A stretch of 64,000 nt of DNA from Adhaeribacter arboris (GTDB lineage: Bacteria; Bacteroidota; Bacteroidia; Cytophagales; Hymenobacteraceae). Each line of letters starts with the position of its first letter. Position 1 is the stretch's first letter. The stretch is taken from positions 6,386,001-6,450,000 of the forward strand of contig NZ_PYFT01000001.1 of assembly GCF_003023845.1 (NCBI RefSeq), given 5' to 3'. The translations under genes and the position numbers were made by a program. Under the pieces are notes generated by a model. It searched no databases and had not been told where the DNA came from. It saw only the letters and a program-made list of their open reading frames with translations. Positions 25,985 to 35,241 of this stretch are shown in pieces.

Positions 25985-26882
25985 ATACGTGTTTGCTCTT
26001 GCCTTAAGCTTCTTTTTAGCTTATAGTGTTACAGCGCAAGAACTACAATGCGAGGTAATTATTAACGACGACCAGGTAACGGTAACTGATAAACGGGTTT
26101 TCCGGGATATGCAGCGCGATATCTTTAATTTTATTAATAATCAGCGCTGGACTTCTACTTTATATAAACCAGAAGAACGCATTCAAGCCCGGATGCTGAT
26201 AACCATTACCAGTGTTCCGACGATAGGGAACTATACGGCTACGGTTCAAATACTTTCTGCCCGGCCAGTCTATGGTACGGGTTACGAAACTACGGTACTT
26301 TCTTTCTTCGATAAAGATTGGGCTTTTGAATACAACGATGCTCAGCCGCTGCAATTTTCGGAAAATTCGTATACCTCTCAATTGGCTTCATTGCTTACTT
26401 TTTATTCTTACCTGATGATTGGGTTGGATAACGATAGTTTTTCGCGGTTAGGTGGTTCGGCTATGTACGACCGGGCAACAAATGTGCTAAACAATGTGGC
26501 GGCTCAAAATTTAAATGCACCGGGCTGGAAAGCCTTTGAAGATACGCGTAACCGGTATTGGTTGCTAACTAATTTGCAGGACCCACAGATAGAACCTTTC
26601 CGGACGGCGGTATACAATTACTTCCGGCAGGGAATGGATATTTTTATTCAGAAACCGGCCGATGCCCGCACGAATATACTAAAGGCAATCAAAAGTATTC
26701 AGCAGGTAGCGCAGCGTAGGCCGGGTACCGCTATTATCCGATCGTTTTTCGACGCTAAATCCGACGAGATTGTTTCTGTTTTTAAAGGCGGTGCTCCCGG
26801 CGATAAACAAGCAGTATACGCTATTTTGTCCGAATTAGATCCTACTAATATTACTAAATACCAAGTATTATTGCAAAAATAG
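25977..26882 (+). CDS. porD: PorD-type type IX secretion protein (DUF4835)
   Basis: The protein begins with a signal peptide (MLKYVFALALSFFLAYSVTAQ) and continues with the DUF4835 pattern: ELQCEVIINDDQV, FNFINNQRWT, FSENSYTSQLASLLTFYSYLMIGLDNDSF, and GWKAFEDTRNRYWL. It is 301 residues when started at ATG 25977; a GTG at 25965 is also in frame. Pfam links this family to PorD, needed for the type IX secretion and gliding system. It overlaps the coaB stop by 8 bases. The secretion role is from family knowledge; the type IX-tailed protein later in the window agrees with it. Confidence 0.85.
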   Translation: MLKYVFALALSFFLAYSVTAQELQCEVIINDDQVTVTDKRVFRDMQRDIFNFINNQRWTSTLYKPEERIQARMLITITSVPTIGNYTATVQILSARPVYGTGYETTVLSFFDKDWAFEYNDAQPLQFSENSYTSQLASLLTFYSYLMIGLDNDSFSRLGGSAMYDRATNVLNNVAAQNLNAPGWKAFEDTRNRYWLLTNLQDPQIEPFRTAVYNYFRQGMDIFIQKPADARTNILKAIKSIQQVAQRRPGTAIIRSFFDAKSDEIVSVFKGGAPGDKQAVYAILSELDPTNITKYQVLLQK

Positions 26883-26884
26883 GT

Positions 26885-27140
26885 AAGTAAGTTAAGAGTT
26901 ATAAGTTTAAAGTTATAAGTTATGTTTTTGACTATAACTTAGATCTAACCCAGCTTACTATACTTTTACCGTTAAGTTGTTTGTAAAAGCATCTAGCGGC
27001 AACAGAACGGACATTGTTTTATTTAAAATCTACGCCTGTATTCCAAATCGGACCTGATATTCTATTTTTAATTAACAAATATTTATATACATATTTAGTT
27101 AAGCGTTAACTCATAACTCTAAACGCATAACTTTTAACTC
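26885..27140 (+). repeat. Dispersed TAACTT-type repeats between porD and the Sm-like gene
   Basis: The gap starts with AGTTAAGAGTTATAAG and AAAGTTATAAGTTATG and ends with GTTAACTCATAACTC and CATAACTTTTAACTC, so the two ends are roughly inverted versions of each other. They share words with the stretches before rpoZ and the radical SAM gene. Confidence 0.45.
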
Positions 27141-27148
27141 AATAAAGC

Positions 27149-27376
27149 GTGGGTAAACGGCAATTCCGAATCGGTCAGAAAGATTTACTAAACAAATCAG
27201 ACGATTTATTGGGCCGGAAGATACAAGTAATTTTAAATAATAATCGGGTACTTAGTGGCTCTCTGGAAGTTTTATCGGCTTCGGAATTATTACTGAAAGA
27301 TGCCCGCTTTAATTTGCACCGTATTTCGCCAAACGACGTAAGGGAGGTGGTATACGACCAAGAAACATTATACTAA
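27149..27376 (+). CDS. Small Sm-like protein upstream of recN
   Basis: This 75-residue protein starts at GTG 27149 and stops three bases before recN. Residues 20-70 read like a five-stranded Sm fold: LGRKIQVILNNNRVLSG matches the first strands of LSm proteins (hydrophobic-Gly-x-hydrophobic spacing, Leu then Asn/Asn and a conserved Gly), followed by LEVLSASELLLKDARF and a last strand VREVVYD. Hfq is usually not found in Cytophagales, so RNA binding would be notable, but this is an inference from pattern only. Coupling to recN suggests co-transcription. Alternative: an unrelated small beta-barrel. Confidence 0.6.
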   Translation: MGKRQFRIGQKDLLNKSDDLLGRKIQVILNNNRVLSGSLEVLSASELLLKDARFNLHRISPNDVREVVYDQETLY

Positions 27377-27379
27377 AGA

Positions 27380-29032
27380 ATGCTGGTTAATTTACGGATA
27401 AAGAATTACGCTTTAATTGAGCAATTAGAGCTGCAACCTTCGCCGTTGCTGAATATAATTACGGGGGAAACGGGGGCCGGAAAGTCGATTATGCTGGGAG
27501 CAATTGGTTTGTTGCTGGGTAATCGGGCAGATACCAAGGTGCTCTTTAATACCGCCGAAAAATGTGTGGTAGAAGGAATTTTTGATATTTCGTCGTATAA
27601 TCTCGAAGAATTGTTTAACAAGGAAGATGTAGATTACGATAGCCAGTGTATTTTGCGTCGGGAAATTACTCCCACCGGAAAATCCCGGGCTTTTATCAAT
27701 GATACTCCGGTAACTCTGGATGCCCTACGTACTATTGGCGCTAACCTAATGGATATTCATTCGCAGCACGATACGCTTTTGCTGGGTGATACCGCTTTTC
27801 AATTAAATATAGTGGACCTGTACGCGGGAAATAATGGAATAAAAGAACACTATCAAAACACCTATCGGCAGTACAAAAAACTGGAAAGTGATTATAAGAA
27901 GCTGGAAGCCGAACTAGCGCAAGCCCAAAAAGAACTAGATTATAATACTTTCCTGCTGAACGAACTGGAAGAAGCAAAACTGGTTGAGAACGAACAAGAA
28001 GAACTCGAAACGCAACTAAAACAACTGGAGCACGCCGAAGAAATTAAATTAAAGCTGAGCCAGGCTCTACAATATCTGTCGGAATCGGAATACAATGTAG
28101 CTGTTTCGTTGAAAGATGCTTCTTATTTGCTGAACCAGGTAACACCTTATGGCGAACATTTCCAGGAATTAAAAGAACGCTTAGATTCTTGCCTGATTGA
28201 AATAAATGATATTGCGGCAGAAGTAGAAACAGCCGAACGGAGGACCGAAGCCGATCCGGAAAAAGCAGAACAAACCCAGGAACGCTTAACGCTTATCTAC
28301 AACTTACAGCGCAAACACCAGGCCCGGGATAATGCTGAATTATTGCAAATTCAAGCGGATTTGCAGCAAAAAGTAAGCAGCGTATTAAACCTCGATGAAT
28401 CCATTAGTCGCACTAAAAAGCAAATGGATATTGCTTACGAACAAGTAACGCAGTTAGCTGGTCAGCTTTCTGAATCGCGGCAGTTGGTTTTTCCTAAGTT
28501 TCAGGAAGAAATACACGCTTTACTCGCCGAACTGGGAATGCCTAATGCCCGGATTGTTTTTCAGCACGGAACCGGTTCACCTACGGCTACCGGAATAGAT
28601 GTCATCAGTATTTTATTTAGTGCGAATAAAGGATCAGCACCGCAAACTTTAAGCAAAGCAGCATCGGGAGGTGAATTCTCCCGGCTAATGCTTTGTGTAA
28701 AATATCTTCTGGCCGATAAAACCGCTTTGCCCACTATTATTTTCGACGAAATAGATACCGGTATTTCCGGGGAAATTGCGGTAAAAGTAGGGAAGATGAT
28801 GCAGCAAATGGCTAAAAAGCACCAGTTAATTGCGATATCGCATTTGCCGCAAATGGCGGCGCAAGGTAATGCGCATTATTTTGTGTATAAAGAAGATCGG
28901 GCCGATCGTACTATTAGCCGCATCCGGGAATTAAGTGAAGAAGAACGGGTAAAAGAAATTGCGATTATGATTGCCGGGGCTAACCCGAGTAACCATGCCT
29001 TCCAAAGCGCCCGGGAGTTATTAGCCCTTTAG
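27380..29032 (+). CDS. recN: DNA repair ATPase RecN
   Basis: The 550-residue SMC-like protein has an N-terminal Walker A (ITGETGAGKSIML, near 28-40), a central long coiled coil, the ABC signature SKAASGGEFSRL (about 428-439) and a Walker B IIFDEIDTGISG. RecN acts in double-strand break repair, holding DNA ends or sister chromatids. Length matches the family. It is the last gene of the bamD-recN run; the stop is followed within six bases by a 33-base dispersed repeat. Confidence 0.95.
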   Translation: MLVNLRIKNYALIEQLELQPSPLLNIITGETGAGKSIMLGAIGLLLGNRADTKVLFNTAEKCVVEGIFDISSYNLEELFNKEDVDYDSQCILRREITPTGKSRAFINDTPVTLDALRTIGANLMDIHSQHDTLLLGDTAFQLNIVDLYAGNNGIKEHYQNTYRQYKKLESDYKKLEAELAQAQKELDYNTFLLNELEEAKLVENEQEELETQLKQLEHAEEIKLKLSQALQYLSESEYNVAVSLKDASYLLNQVTPYGEHFQELKERLDSCLIEINDIAAEVETAERRTEADPEKAEQTQERLTLIYNLQRKHQARDNAELLQIQADLQQKVSSVLNLDESISRTKKQMDIAYEQVTQLAGQLSESRQLVFPKFQEEIHALLAELGMPNARIVFQHGTGSPTATGIDVISILFSANKGSAPQTLSKAASGGEFSRLMLCVKYLLADKTALPTIIFDEIDTGISGEIAVKVGKMMQQMAKKHQLIAISHLPQMAAQGNAHYFVYKEDRADRTISRIRELSEEERVKEIAIMIAGANPSNHAFQSARELLAL

Positions 29033-29324
29033 GATGCCTGAATCGCAGATTTACGCGGATTACACAGATTATTTTGGGTAGTTTGTAAGAATAATAAACA
29101 TAGAGTTAGGTAATGCCAAAATTGCTCTGCGAATGTGGATGTATTTTCACACCACCTATACAATTAAGAATCCGTGCAATCCGCGGAAATCCGCAATTCA
29201 GACTTTAAAGCTCGAAAAATTTGCTAAGGTAGTATATCATTTGCGCAGATTTGGTAATATTGTGGCACAGAATGGTTCTTTAAGAAACCAATTCACCTAA
29301 ATTAAACTTCTAACGATACACACT
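29033..29324. repeat. Inverted pair of a 33-base dispersed repeat after recN
   Basis: 29038-29070 and the reverse complement of 29169-29201 match at 28 of 33 positions (core CGCGGATT), so the transcript could fold into a long hairpin with a 98-base loop. A third copy lies at 42793-42825, overlapping the stop codon of the radical SAM gene. No gene is seen in this gap. Confidence 0.75.
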
Positions 29325-30137
29325 ATGGCGTATAACCTGCTGCAAGGTAAAAAAGGGATTATATTTGGTGCCCTCGACGAAAAATCAATTGCTTGGAAAG
29401 TAGCACAGCGTGCCCGCCAGGAAGGAGCAGAATTTGTTTTAACGAATGCTCCTTTGGCCATGCGGATGGGAGAAATAAAAAAACTGGCCGAAGAATGCCA
29501 GGCGCAAATTATTCCGGCGGATGCAACTTCCGTGGAAGACCTGCAAAATTTGTTTACCCAGGCTCAGGAAATTTTGGGTGGTAAAATTGACTTTGTGTTG
29601 CACTCTATTGGCATGAGCCCAAATATCCGGAAAAGTAAAGCTTACGGCGACTTAAATTACGAATGGTTTCAGAAGACTTTGGATGTATCGGCTTTATCGT
29701 TTCATAAAGTAATGCATGTGGCGGAAAAGCAAGACGCCATGAATGAGTGGGGTTCTATTGTAGCCCTGTCGTATATTGCGGCTCAACGCGTGTTCCCGGA
29801 TTATACCGACATGGCCCAGGCAAAAGCCATGTTAGAATCTATTGCCCGTTCATACGGGTATCGTTTCGCTAAACTTAAAAAAGTACGGGTAAACACCATT
29901 TCTCAGTCGCCGACTAAAACTACGGCGGGTACCGGCGTAGGAGGTTTCGATGCTTTCTATGAATACGCCGATAAAATGTCGGCGTTGGGCAATGCCAGTG
30001 CCGAAGATTGCGCTAATTATTGCATTACCTTGTTCTCGGATTTAACCCGTATGGTTACCATGCAAAATTTAATGCACGACGGGGGATTTTCAAGCGTAGG
30101 TATTTCAGAAGAAGTAGTAGCTCAAATGAGTAGATAG
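29325..30137 (+). CDS. fabI: Enoyl-[acyl-carrier-protein] reductase (NADH)
   Basis: The 270-residue short-chain dehydrogenase starts MAYNLLQGKKGIIFGALDEKSIAWKVA; the FabI type of motif (G-x5-S-I-A-W) replaces the ordinary GxxxGxG. LHSIGMSP, a Tyr in FPDYTDMAQAKAMLE with the FabI Tyr-x6-Lys spacing, and the SQSPTKTTAGTG substrate loop are present. It catalyses the last reduction step of fatty-acid elongation. It is a single gene with a strong terminator. Confidence 0.95.
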   Translation: MAYNLLQGKKGIIFGALDEKSIAWKVAQRARQEGAEFVLTNAPLAMRMGEIKKLAEECQAQIIPADATSVEDLQNLFTQAQEILGGKIDFVLHSIGMSPNIRKSKAYGDLNYEWFQKTLDVSALSFHKVMHVAEKQDAMNEWGSIVALSYIAAQRVFPDYTDMAQAKAMLESIARSYGYRFAKLKKVRVNTISQSPTKTTAGTGVGGFDAFYEYADKMSALGNASAEDCANYCITLFSDLTRMVTMQNLMHDGGFSSVGISEEVVAQMSR

Positions 30138-30155
30138 ATCTCTTACATAATTACA

Positions 30156-30198
30156 CCAAAGAAGCGGCAAATAGCTATTTGCCGCTTCTTTGGTTTTT
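30156..30198 (+). terminator. Strong terminator of fabI
   Basis: A perfect inverted repeat (30156-30193) of 17 paired bases around an AGCT loop, GC-rich in the middle (GCGGC), is followed by TTTTTC. It begins 19 bases after the fabI stop. Confidence 0.9.
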
Positions 30199-30277
30199 CT
30201 ACTAACCTATATCAATCTTTGTAAATTATCTCTTATACTGGATTGAATAAAAGAGGCTTATTTGTTCTTTGTCTTTG

Positions 30278-30375
30278 GAGCCTTTTTCAGGCTCCATTCT
30301 GCGGCGCGGATGCGGTTTGAGAAGTAGGCTGTTTGCCTCCTGGCCGGCGGGCTTCGTTTGACTCTTCCGGGCGGG
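30278..30375 (+). repeat. GC-rich dispersed repeat, copy A
   Basis: The core GTTTGCCTCCTGGCCGGCGG at 30331 onwards, followed by CGTTTGACTCTTCCGGGCGG, matches copies at 34990-35176 (reverse orientation) and 44455-44640. The upstream half GGAGCC...TCCATTC...GCG.GGATGCG is shared with the 44455 copy. Confidence 0.75.
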
Positions 30376-30596
30376 TGTCAATTGCTCGTAGTTGGAGCTT
30401 ACTACCATAATAGTATTTAGTAAATGCATTTAATTTATTTCAAATGATATTCTCAGACAGAACCTCCTAAATTACAAAAAGGAATTATAAGTTAAAACGA
30501 GTTTCCCTTGTACGGGAAGATTGGTATTACCTTTTAATAGTGTACCCACCGCTTAATTTGTAACTTGCAATTTGCAACGTATAACCTGCAACCTAT

Positions 30597-30965
30597 TTAT
30601 TCTCCTTCCCGGTGTACCGTACTTATATCAAAAGCGGGTACGCACACCGACCAATATTCCGTTTCTTCGTCGAAAGGATTGGAATACTTTACTCTTGCCC
30701 CTGATTTTACCAGGAGCGTTTCGCCGGCGGTTAATTCAATTACTTCGCCGTCTACTTCAATCTGCTTACGGCCGCGGATAACAATGGTAATTTCATCAAA
30801 TTCCGGTTCCTGGTGTGGCTCGCTCCAATGCGGCGGCGCAATCATATGGGCTATACTAAACTTAGCTGATCGGGTAGAAGCAAGACCAAAATGTTCCTCA
30901 ATTAACTTATTATCAATAGTGGGTACCCGGAAAGGTTTAGTCTGCTTAAAATATTTTTGCTCCAT
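30597..30965 (-). CDS. Cupin-domain protein
   Basis: The 122-residue protein has a single conserved beta-barrel. The metal-binding motif region reads HWSEPHQEPEFDEITIVIRGR (two His and Glu, 46-66), and the second motif is AGETLLVKSGARVKYSNPF. The function of such small cupins is very diverse: isomerase, dioxygenase or regulator. It is convergent with fabI and stands alone; the coding start at ATG 30965 gives MEQKYFKQTKPF, typical for this group. No specific substrate can be given. Confidence 0.75.
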   Translation of the reverse strand: MEQKYFKQTKPFRVPTIDNKLIEEHFGLASTRSAKFSIAHMIAPPHWSEPHQEPEFDEITIVIRGRKQIEVDGEVIELTAGETLLVKSGARVKYSNPFDEETEYWSVCVPAFDISTVHREGE

Positions 30966-31508
30966 TTTATCGTATTTAGTAAGCGGAAAGATAAGGGGTA
31001 TACTTGCAAATAAGCATTAAGGTACAATAATTTTTAGCGTTCCCGTCAGCATTTATAAATATTGGGAGCTAACCTATATAATCTTTCAGCACCGAAGTTG
31101 TAATTGGCTCTGGTTAGTTAAAGAACAAACCTATTTTTCTGAACCAAGTTATATTTTAATTCCGCGAATTTCACCGGAAGTATAGCATTAGATTTATAGG
31201 TAATTGTATAGCAGTATTAGGGCCGATTAATATTAGTAAAAATGTTTTAAAAATTTTACAGACTCATAGAGTATCTAACCAAGTAAAAAGCAAGTTGTTT
31301 CAGATAACCAGGCTCTATGGTAAAAAAATAATTTACCAATTTATATTCTCTTTGTTCACTAATATACTTGTGGCTTAACTATTAAAGTATTGTAGCGTAT
31401 AGAGAGTGCAATTAATACATTGCCCGATAGTTGTTCATGCAACGGCTATTTTTTAGTTATAATTTTTTTAGTCTATTCTAAAAATTAAAACCTAAAATTA
31501 ATAAAACT
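30966..31508. other. Intergenic region, no feature recognised
   Basis: This divergent 543-base AT-rich gap between the cupin gene and the first YtxH gene must contain both promoters. No hairpin, repeat or small gene stood out. Confidence 0.55.
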
Positions 31509-31910
31509 ATGATGTTGAGAGTAAAAGACAAAAGCGGTAAAGTAATATTAGCCGCCGTTGCCGGACTAAGCGCCGGACTTATTGCCGGCTTATTAATGGC
31601 GCCTGAATCAGGTAAAGATACAATTAGTGCTCTGAGAAACAAAGCTTTAGATTACGGTGATCAGTTAGAGGATGCCGTCCGGAAACTGATGCGTCGGTTA
31701 GAAGGCGAGAATATTACTGATACCGGTAGTAGTTTGAAAATGCAGGGAGTCTGGGACGAGGTTAAAGGTCGTTTGAAAACCAAATACGGCGATTTAACCG
31801 ATGAAGACTTGGCGTACGTAGAAGGAGAAGAAGATAAGTTTTTGGGTAACCTGGAATTTAAATTAGGAAAAGGCAAAAAAGAGCTGCGCCGGATAATCGA
31901 AGAAATCTAA
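31509..31910 (+). CDS. YtxH-CsbD fusion stress protein
   Basis: Residues 8-60 form a YtxH-type domain: a glycine-rich hydrophobic segment (VILAAVAGLSAGLIAGLLMAP) followed by ESGKDT and an amphipathic helix. Residues 75-133 form a CsbD-like domain: MQGVWDEVKGRLKTKYG, LTDEDLAYVEGEEDKFLG and a basic end. Both families belong to general-stress or osmotic-stress proteins of unknown biochemical role and are usually on separate genes. It is followed by a second YtxH gene 155 bases later; the two probably arose from duplication, sharing KDxSGKxILA and LLMAP. Confidence 0.8.
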   Translation: MMLRVKDKSGKVILAAVAGLSAGLIAGLLMAPESGKDTISALRNKALDYGDQLEDAVRKLMRRLEGENITDTGSSLKMQGVWDEVKGRLKTKYGDLTDEDLAYVEGEEDKFLGNLEFKLGKGKKELRRIIEEI

Positions 31911-32065
31911 TCTGGAATTTATCAGAAGTAGGAATATTTTACAAAGTTCTTACATTTGGATAATTAAAACATTCTGGACGTATTATCGTTAGTAATCCTT
32001 TAAGTAATGGTAAAACGCCATTTATGATGAAATTGAAAACTAAAAAATTAAAAACTTACAACACT

Positions 32066-32440
32066 ATGAAAGACAATAGCGGTAAAATTATCCTTGCCTT
32101 GTTAGCAGGGGCAAGTGCAGGAATAGTAGCTGGTTTATTAATGGCACCGGATAGCGGTACTGTATCCAGAGAAAACCTGAAAAACTACGCCGGTAAACTA
32201 AGTAAAGATCTGGAAAAAACTTTCCAGGATAGCCTTTCTAAAATTGATACCAATGCTATTTTAAGTTCTATTGGCTTAGGTGGTAAAGGCGGCGATACTG
32301 GTAACAGTGATGCTGGCGGATCAGCAGCGGGCACTGGAACAACAGGTGGTGCCGGTAAAAAAGCGGGTGGTGCGGGTGTAGCCGATGCCGGTGCTGAAGG
32401 CGCCGGTGGATCAGCTGCCGGCGAGCAAGGCCATTCTTAA
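32066..32440 (+). CDS. YtxH-domain protein with Gly/Ala-rich tail
   Basis: The protein from ATG 32066 reads MKDNSGKIILALLAGASAG, with the same hydrophobic glycine-zipper and LLMAPDSG motif as the neighbour; an in-frame ATG at 32024 would add 14 basic residues (KLKTKKLKTYNT) without family match. A helix follows to about residue 75, then a low-complexity tail of Gly, Ala, Ser and Thr (GGAGKKAGGAGVADAGAEGA). The tail has a higher GC content than the neighbourhood. Membrane association by the N-terminus is likely. Function unknown beyond the general stress family. Confidence 0.75.
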   Translation: MKDNSGKIILALLAGASAGIVAGLLMAPDSGTVSRENLKNYAGKLSKDLEKTFQDSLSKIDTNAILSSIGLGGKGGDTGNSDAGGSAAGTGTTGGAGKKAGGAGVADAGAEGAGGSAAGEQGHS

Positions 32441-32805
32441 AAAAGATGAAACCCTAAGAATTTATTTTCCGTATAAACAAGAAAGGTTGATTAAATAGTA
32501 AAGAGTGAAGTAAAATTGATGAATTCTTAGCAAATTAGATATAGAAATAGGATGTAAATTTTATGATGTAGTTAAATCGCTAAAGAAGAAAACTTAAAAC
32601 GTTTTTTATCATAATAGTAACTCTAAAGAAATTATTTAATCAACAAAAAAAGCCTTCCCTTCAAAAAGGAAGGCTTTTTTATTGGCCTTAATTTTTATTT
32701 TTTAAAAAAACAGCTCTACTCTTAAGTAAGTCCTTCTAAAAGCAGTAAAGCAACCTTGAGTCAATCAAAAGTTTACCGAAGTTTTTAATTATCCATTACC
32801 AATCT
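32441..32805. other. Convergent gap with terminator
   Basis: The 365-base AT-rich stretch between the second YtxH gene and the lysS stop holds one terminator and no gene. Confidence 0.6.
32646..32680. terminator. Bidirectional terminator between YtxH gene and lysS
   Basis: Arms AAAAAAGCCTTCC (32646-32658) and GGAAGGCTTTTTT (32668-32680) pair perfectly around a 9-base loop, with a U tract on either strand. Confidence 0.88.
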
Positions 32806-34344
32806 TTATTCTTCTGATTGATCTTCTGTTCTTTCGGGTTTCATTTGCGGGAAGAACAATACATCCTGGATGGATTTAGAGTTGGTCATGATCATGCTCA
32901 ACCGGTCAATACCAATACCTAAACCAGCGGTTGGTGGCATGCCGTACTCCAATGCCCGTAAAAAATCCTCATCCAGAACCATGGCTTCGGTGTCGCCGCG
33001 CTTGCCGAGCTCTAATTGTTCTTCAAAACGAGAGCGTTGGTCGATGGGGTCATTCAGTTCCGAGAAAGCATTACAAATTTCTTTACCGTTGCAAATAGCT
33101 TCGAACCGTTCTACCAAGCCGGGTTTACTGCGGTGCTTTTTGGCTAACGGCGACATCTCGACGGGATAATCGGTGATAAATGTAGGCTGAATCAGGTGCG
33201 GCTCGCACATTTCGCCGAATATCTCATCAATGATTTTACCTTTTCCTAGATTTGGGTTTAAATGAATGTTTAAGCTCGCGGCAGTTTCCCGCAACTGCGG
33301 CTCTTCCATCTCCGCAATATCGATTTTGGTAAAATGCGCAATGGCCTCGAACATGGTGAAACGTTGCCAAGGCCGCTTAAAATCAATGATATTTTCGCCT
33401 ACTTTAACTTGGGTGGTACCGTGCAAATCCAGCGTAATTTTTTCCACCATTTCTTCCACCAGGTCCATCATCCAGTAATAATCTTTGTAAGCAACGTACA
33501 GCTCCATTTGGGTAAATTCCGGATTATGGAACCGGCTCATGCCTTCGTTCCGAAAATCTTTCGAAAATTCGTACACGCCATCAAAACCACCCACAATTAG
33601 CCGCTTTAGATACAGTTCGTTCGCTATTCGCAGGTACAAAGTCATGTCCAGGGTATTGTGGTGGGTTTTAAACGGACGCGCGGCAGCCCCGCCGTATAAA
33701 GGCTGCAGAATGGGCGTTTCTACTTCCAAGTAACCGCGGTTGTTTAAATAAGAACGCATAGAATTAGTGAGCTGGGTGCGTTTAATAAAAGTATTGCGCA
33801 CTTCCGGATTTACCACCAGGTCCACGTAGCGTTGGCGGTAGCGCAATTCAGGATCAGTGAAGGCATCGTAGGTTATTTTATTGCCTTGCTCATCCACAAC
33901 TTCTTTTACAACGGGTAAGGGTTTTAAAGATTTGCTCAGCAATTTTAACTCGGTAACGTGCACCGAAATTTCCCCTACCTGCGTGATAAAAACATACCCT
34001 TTTATGCCGATAAAGTCGCCGATATCGAGCATTTTTTTAAATACAGTATTATACAAATCCTTATTCTCGCCGGGAGCAATATCGTCGCGCGACACGTAAA
34101 TCTGAATGCGGCCCGTGGAATCCATGAGCTCGGCAAAGGAAGCTTTTCCCATGATGCGGCGGCTCATGAGGCGGCCAGCCAAGGCTACCTGCTGGTAATT
34201 ATTTTGTTCCGGGTGATAATTTTCTTTTATTTCTTTGGCCCAGGCATTTACCTCAAATAATTCGGAAGGGTAGGGGTTAATGCCCAATTTTTCCAGCTCT
34301 TCGCGTTCGTGGCGGCGGCGGAGTTCTTGTTCGCTTAAATGCAT
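32806..34344 (-). CDS. lysS: Lysyl-tRNA synthetase, class II
   Basis: The 512-residue enzyme has an OB-fold anticodon-binding domain (about 45-155, [18 protein letters not shown]), then the class II catalytic core: motif 2 [20 protein letters not shown] and motif 3 [12 protein letters not shown] near the end. Typical class II lysine recognition segments ([27 protein letters not shown]) are present. It charges tRNA-Lys. Single gene in the minus direction. The start at ATG 34344 is supported by the family's short helical N-terminus. Confidence 0.96.
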   Translation of the reverse strand: MHLSEQELRRRHEREELEKLGINPYPSELFEVNAWAKEIKENYHPEQNNYQQVALAGRLMSRRIMGKASFAELMDSTGRIQIYVSRDDIAPGENKDLYNTVFKKMLDIGDFIGIKGYVFITQVGEISVHVTELKLLSKSLKPLPVVKEVVDEQGNKITYDAFTDPELRYRQRYVDLVVNPEVRNTFIKRTQLTNSMRSYLNNRGYLEVETPILQPLYGGAAARPFKTHHNTLDMTLYLRIANELYLKRLIVGGFDGVYEFSKDFRNEGMSRFHNPEFTQMELYVAYKDYYWMMDLVEEMVEKITLDLHGTTQVKVGENIIDFKRPWQRFTMFEAIAHFTKIDIAEMEEPQLRETAASLNIHLNPNLGKGKIIDEIFGEMCEPHLIQPTFITDYPVEMSPLAKKHRSKPGLVERFEAICNGKEICNAFSELNDPIDQRSRFEEQLELGKRGDTEAMVLDEDFLRALEYGMPPTAGLGIGIDRLSMIMTNSKSIQDVLFFPQMKPERTEDQSEE

Positions 34345-35241
34345 GCGTTTAAATTTTAATTACCTAAAAGGTATACAAGCTGCAAAATTGATAAATTATT
34401 TGGCATGTATCTATATTAATTTGGTAAATGCCGGAAAAACTTTCGGGTAAGAAGGTGGTAAGAACAAGTAAATTTGACGGAAGGCTGGTTTATTTTATTT
34501 AAAATACCTATATTAGTAAGGCCTATACTAAAACAAAATGGTTAAAGTATAACATTTAGCTAAGCGTATAAGCTTTAGATAGTATTTAGTGGTAGGTGAT
34601 TGGAATAATTTTTTGGAAGAACAAACGGGTTGATTAACAATAAAATTTTAATCAATAAAGTAATTTATTAAGGAAACAGTTAGTAGAAAAAAACATTTTG
34701 GCGGCTTTTTAGTTAAAGGTTTTATCGTGACTAGCCAGTAAAGATGCTTGTTTTGTAACCTGCCAACTAAATACTTATTACGTAAAAACTTTATTATTTT
34801 AAAATATTCCCGAGAGAGACTATGGGTGTTTTCGGACATTCGTAGTCTCATCGCTTTTTCAGGGGTTTAAGTCAAGGCAGCTCCTCTTTAAAACTGCCTT
34901 GAAAGAGATATCATTTATACTTATTTGAAATGAATAAGCTGTATTTAGCATATGTTTTTATTAGAAGCTAAATAAACCGTAGCTACTAGCAACTGACAGC
35001 CATTTGGCTAGGAAGGGCCTTTAAAGGTTCCGGTGCTTGAGCATTCCGACATTAGGAGGAAAGGAAGCTTAGAGACCGGAAGAGCCAAACGGGACCCGCC
35101 GGCCACGAGGCAAACCGGGTACTGCTCAATGAAGATAGCCCCGTCACCTGGAGACGGGCACCGGCTCCAAAGACAAACAGCTACTGTTATCTTTCCAAAT
35201 ACATCTTAAAAGATTCTATCTTGTAAAATTTCCATTTAAAA
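34345..35241. other. Long gap containing a GC-rich dispersed repeat
   Basis: The 897 bases hold no convincing gene. The left part, upstream of lysS, is AT-rich and must contain its promoter; a 67-codon minus-strand frame at 34648-34851 has no protein-like features. The right part (34990-35176) is a GC-rich repeat copy, sharply different in composition. Confidence 0.65.
34990..35176 (-). repeat. GC-rich dispersed repeat, copy B (reverse orientation)
   Basis: On the minus strand it reads GTTTGCCTCGTGGCCGGCGG from 35115, then CGTTTGGCTCTTCCGG, and further on TGTCGGAATGCT, AAGCACCGGAACCTT and AAGGCCCT. All these blocks recur in the same order at 44509-44614. Between the two halves, the middle 30-40 bases differ. 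Confidence 0.8.

Larger units (their letters stand above)
30138..30596. other. Gap with terminator and dispersed repeats
   Basis: The convergent gap between fabI and the cupin gene contains the fabI terminator, a GC-rich dispersed repeat at 30278-30375, and near the end a GTAACTTGCAATTTGC stretch (30555-30597) of the TAACTTGCAAC family. A 67-codon minus-strand frame lies inside the repeat and was not accepted as a gene. Confidence 0.65.

Noticed and set aside
30226-30429. Minus-strand frame of 67 codons
   Set aside because: It lies on the GC-rich dispersed repeat; the open frame follows from the repeat's composition.
34648-34851. Minus-strand frame of 67 codons upstream of lysS
   Set aside because: Basic, low-complexity product with no recognisable fold, in an AT-rich gap.
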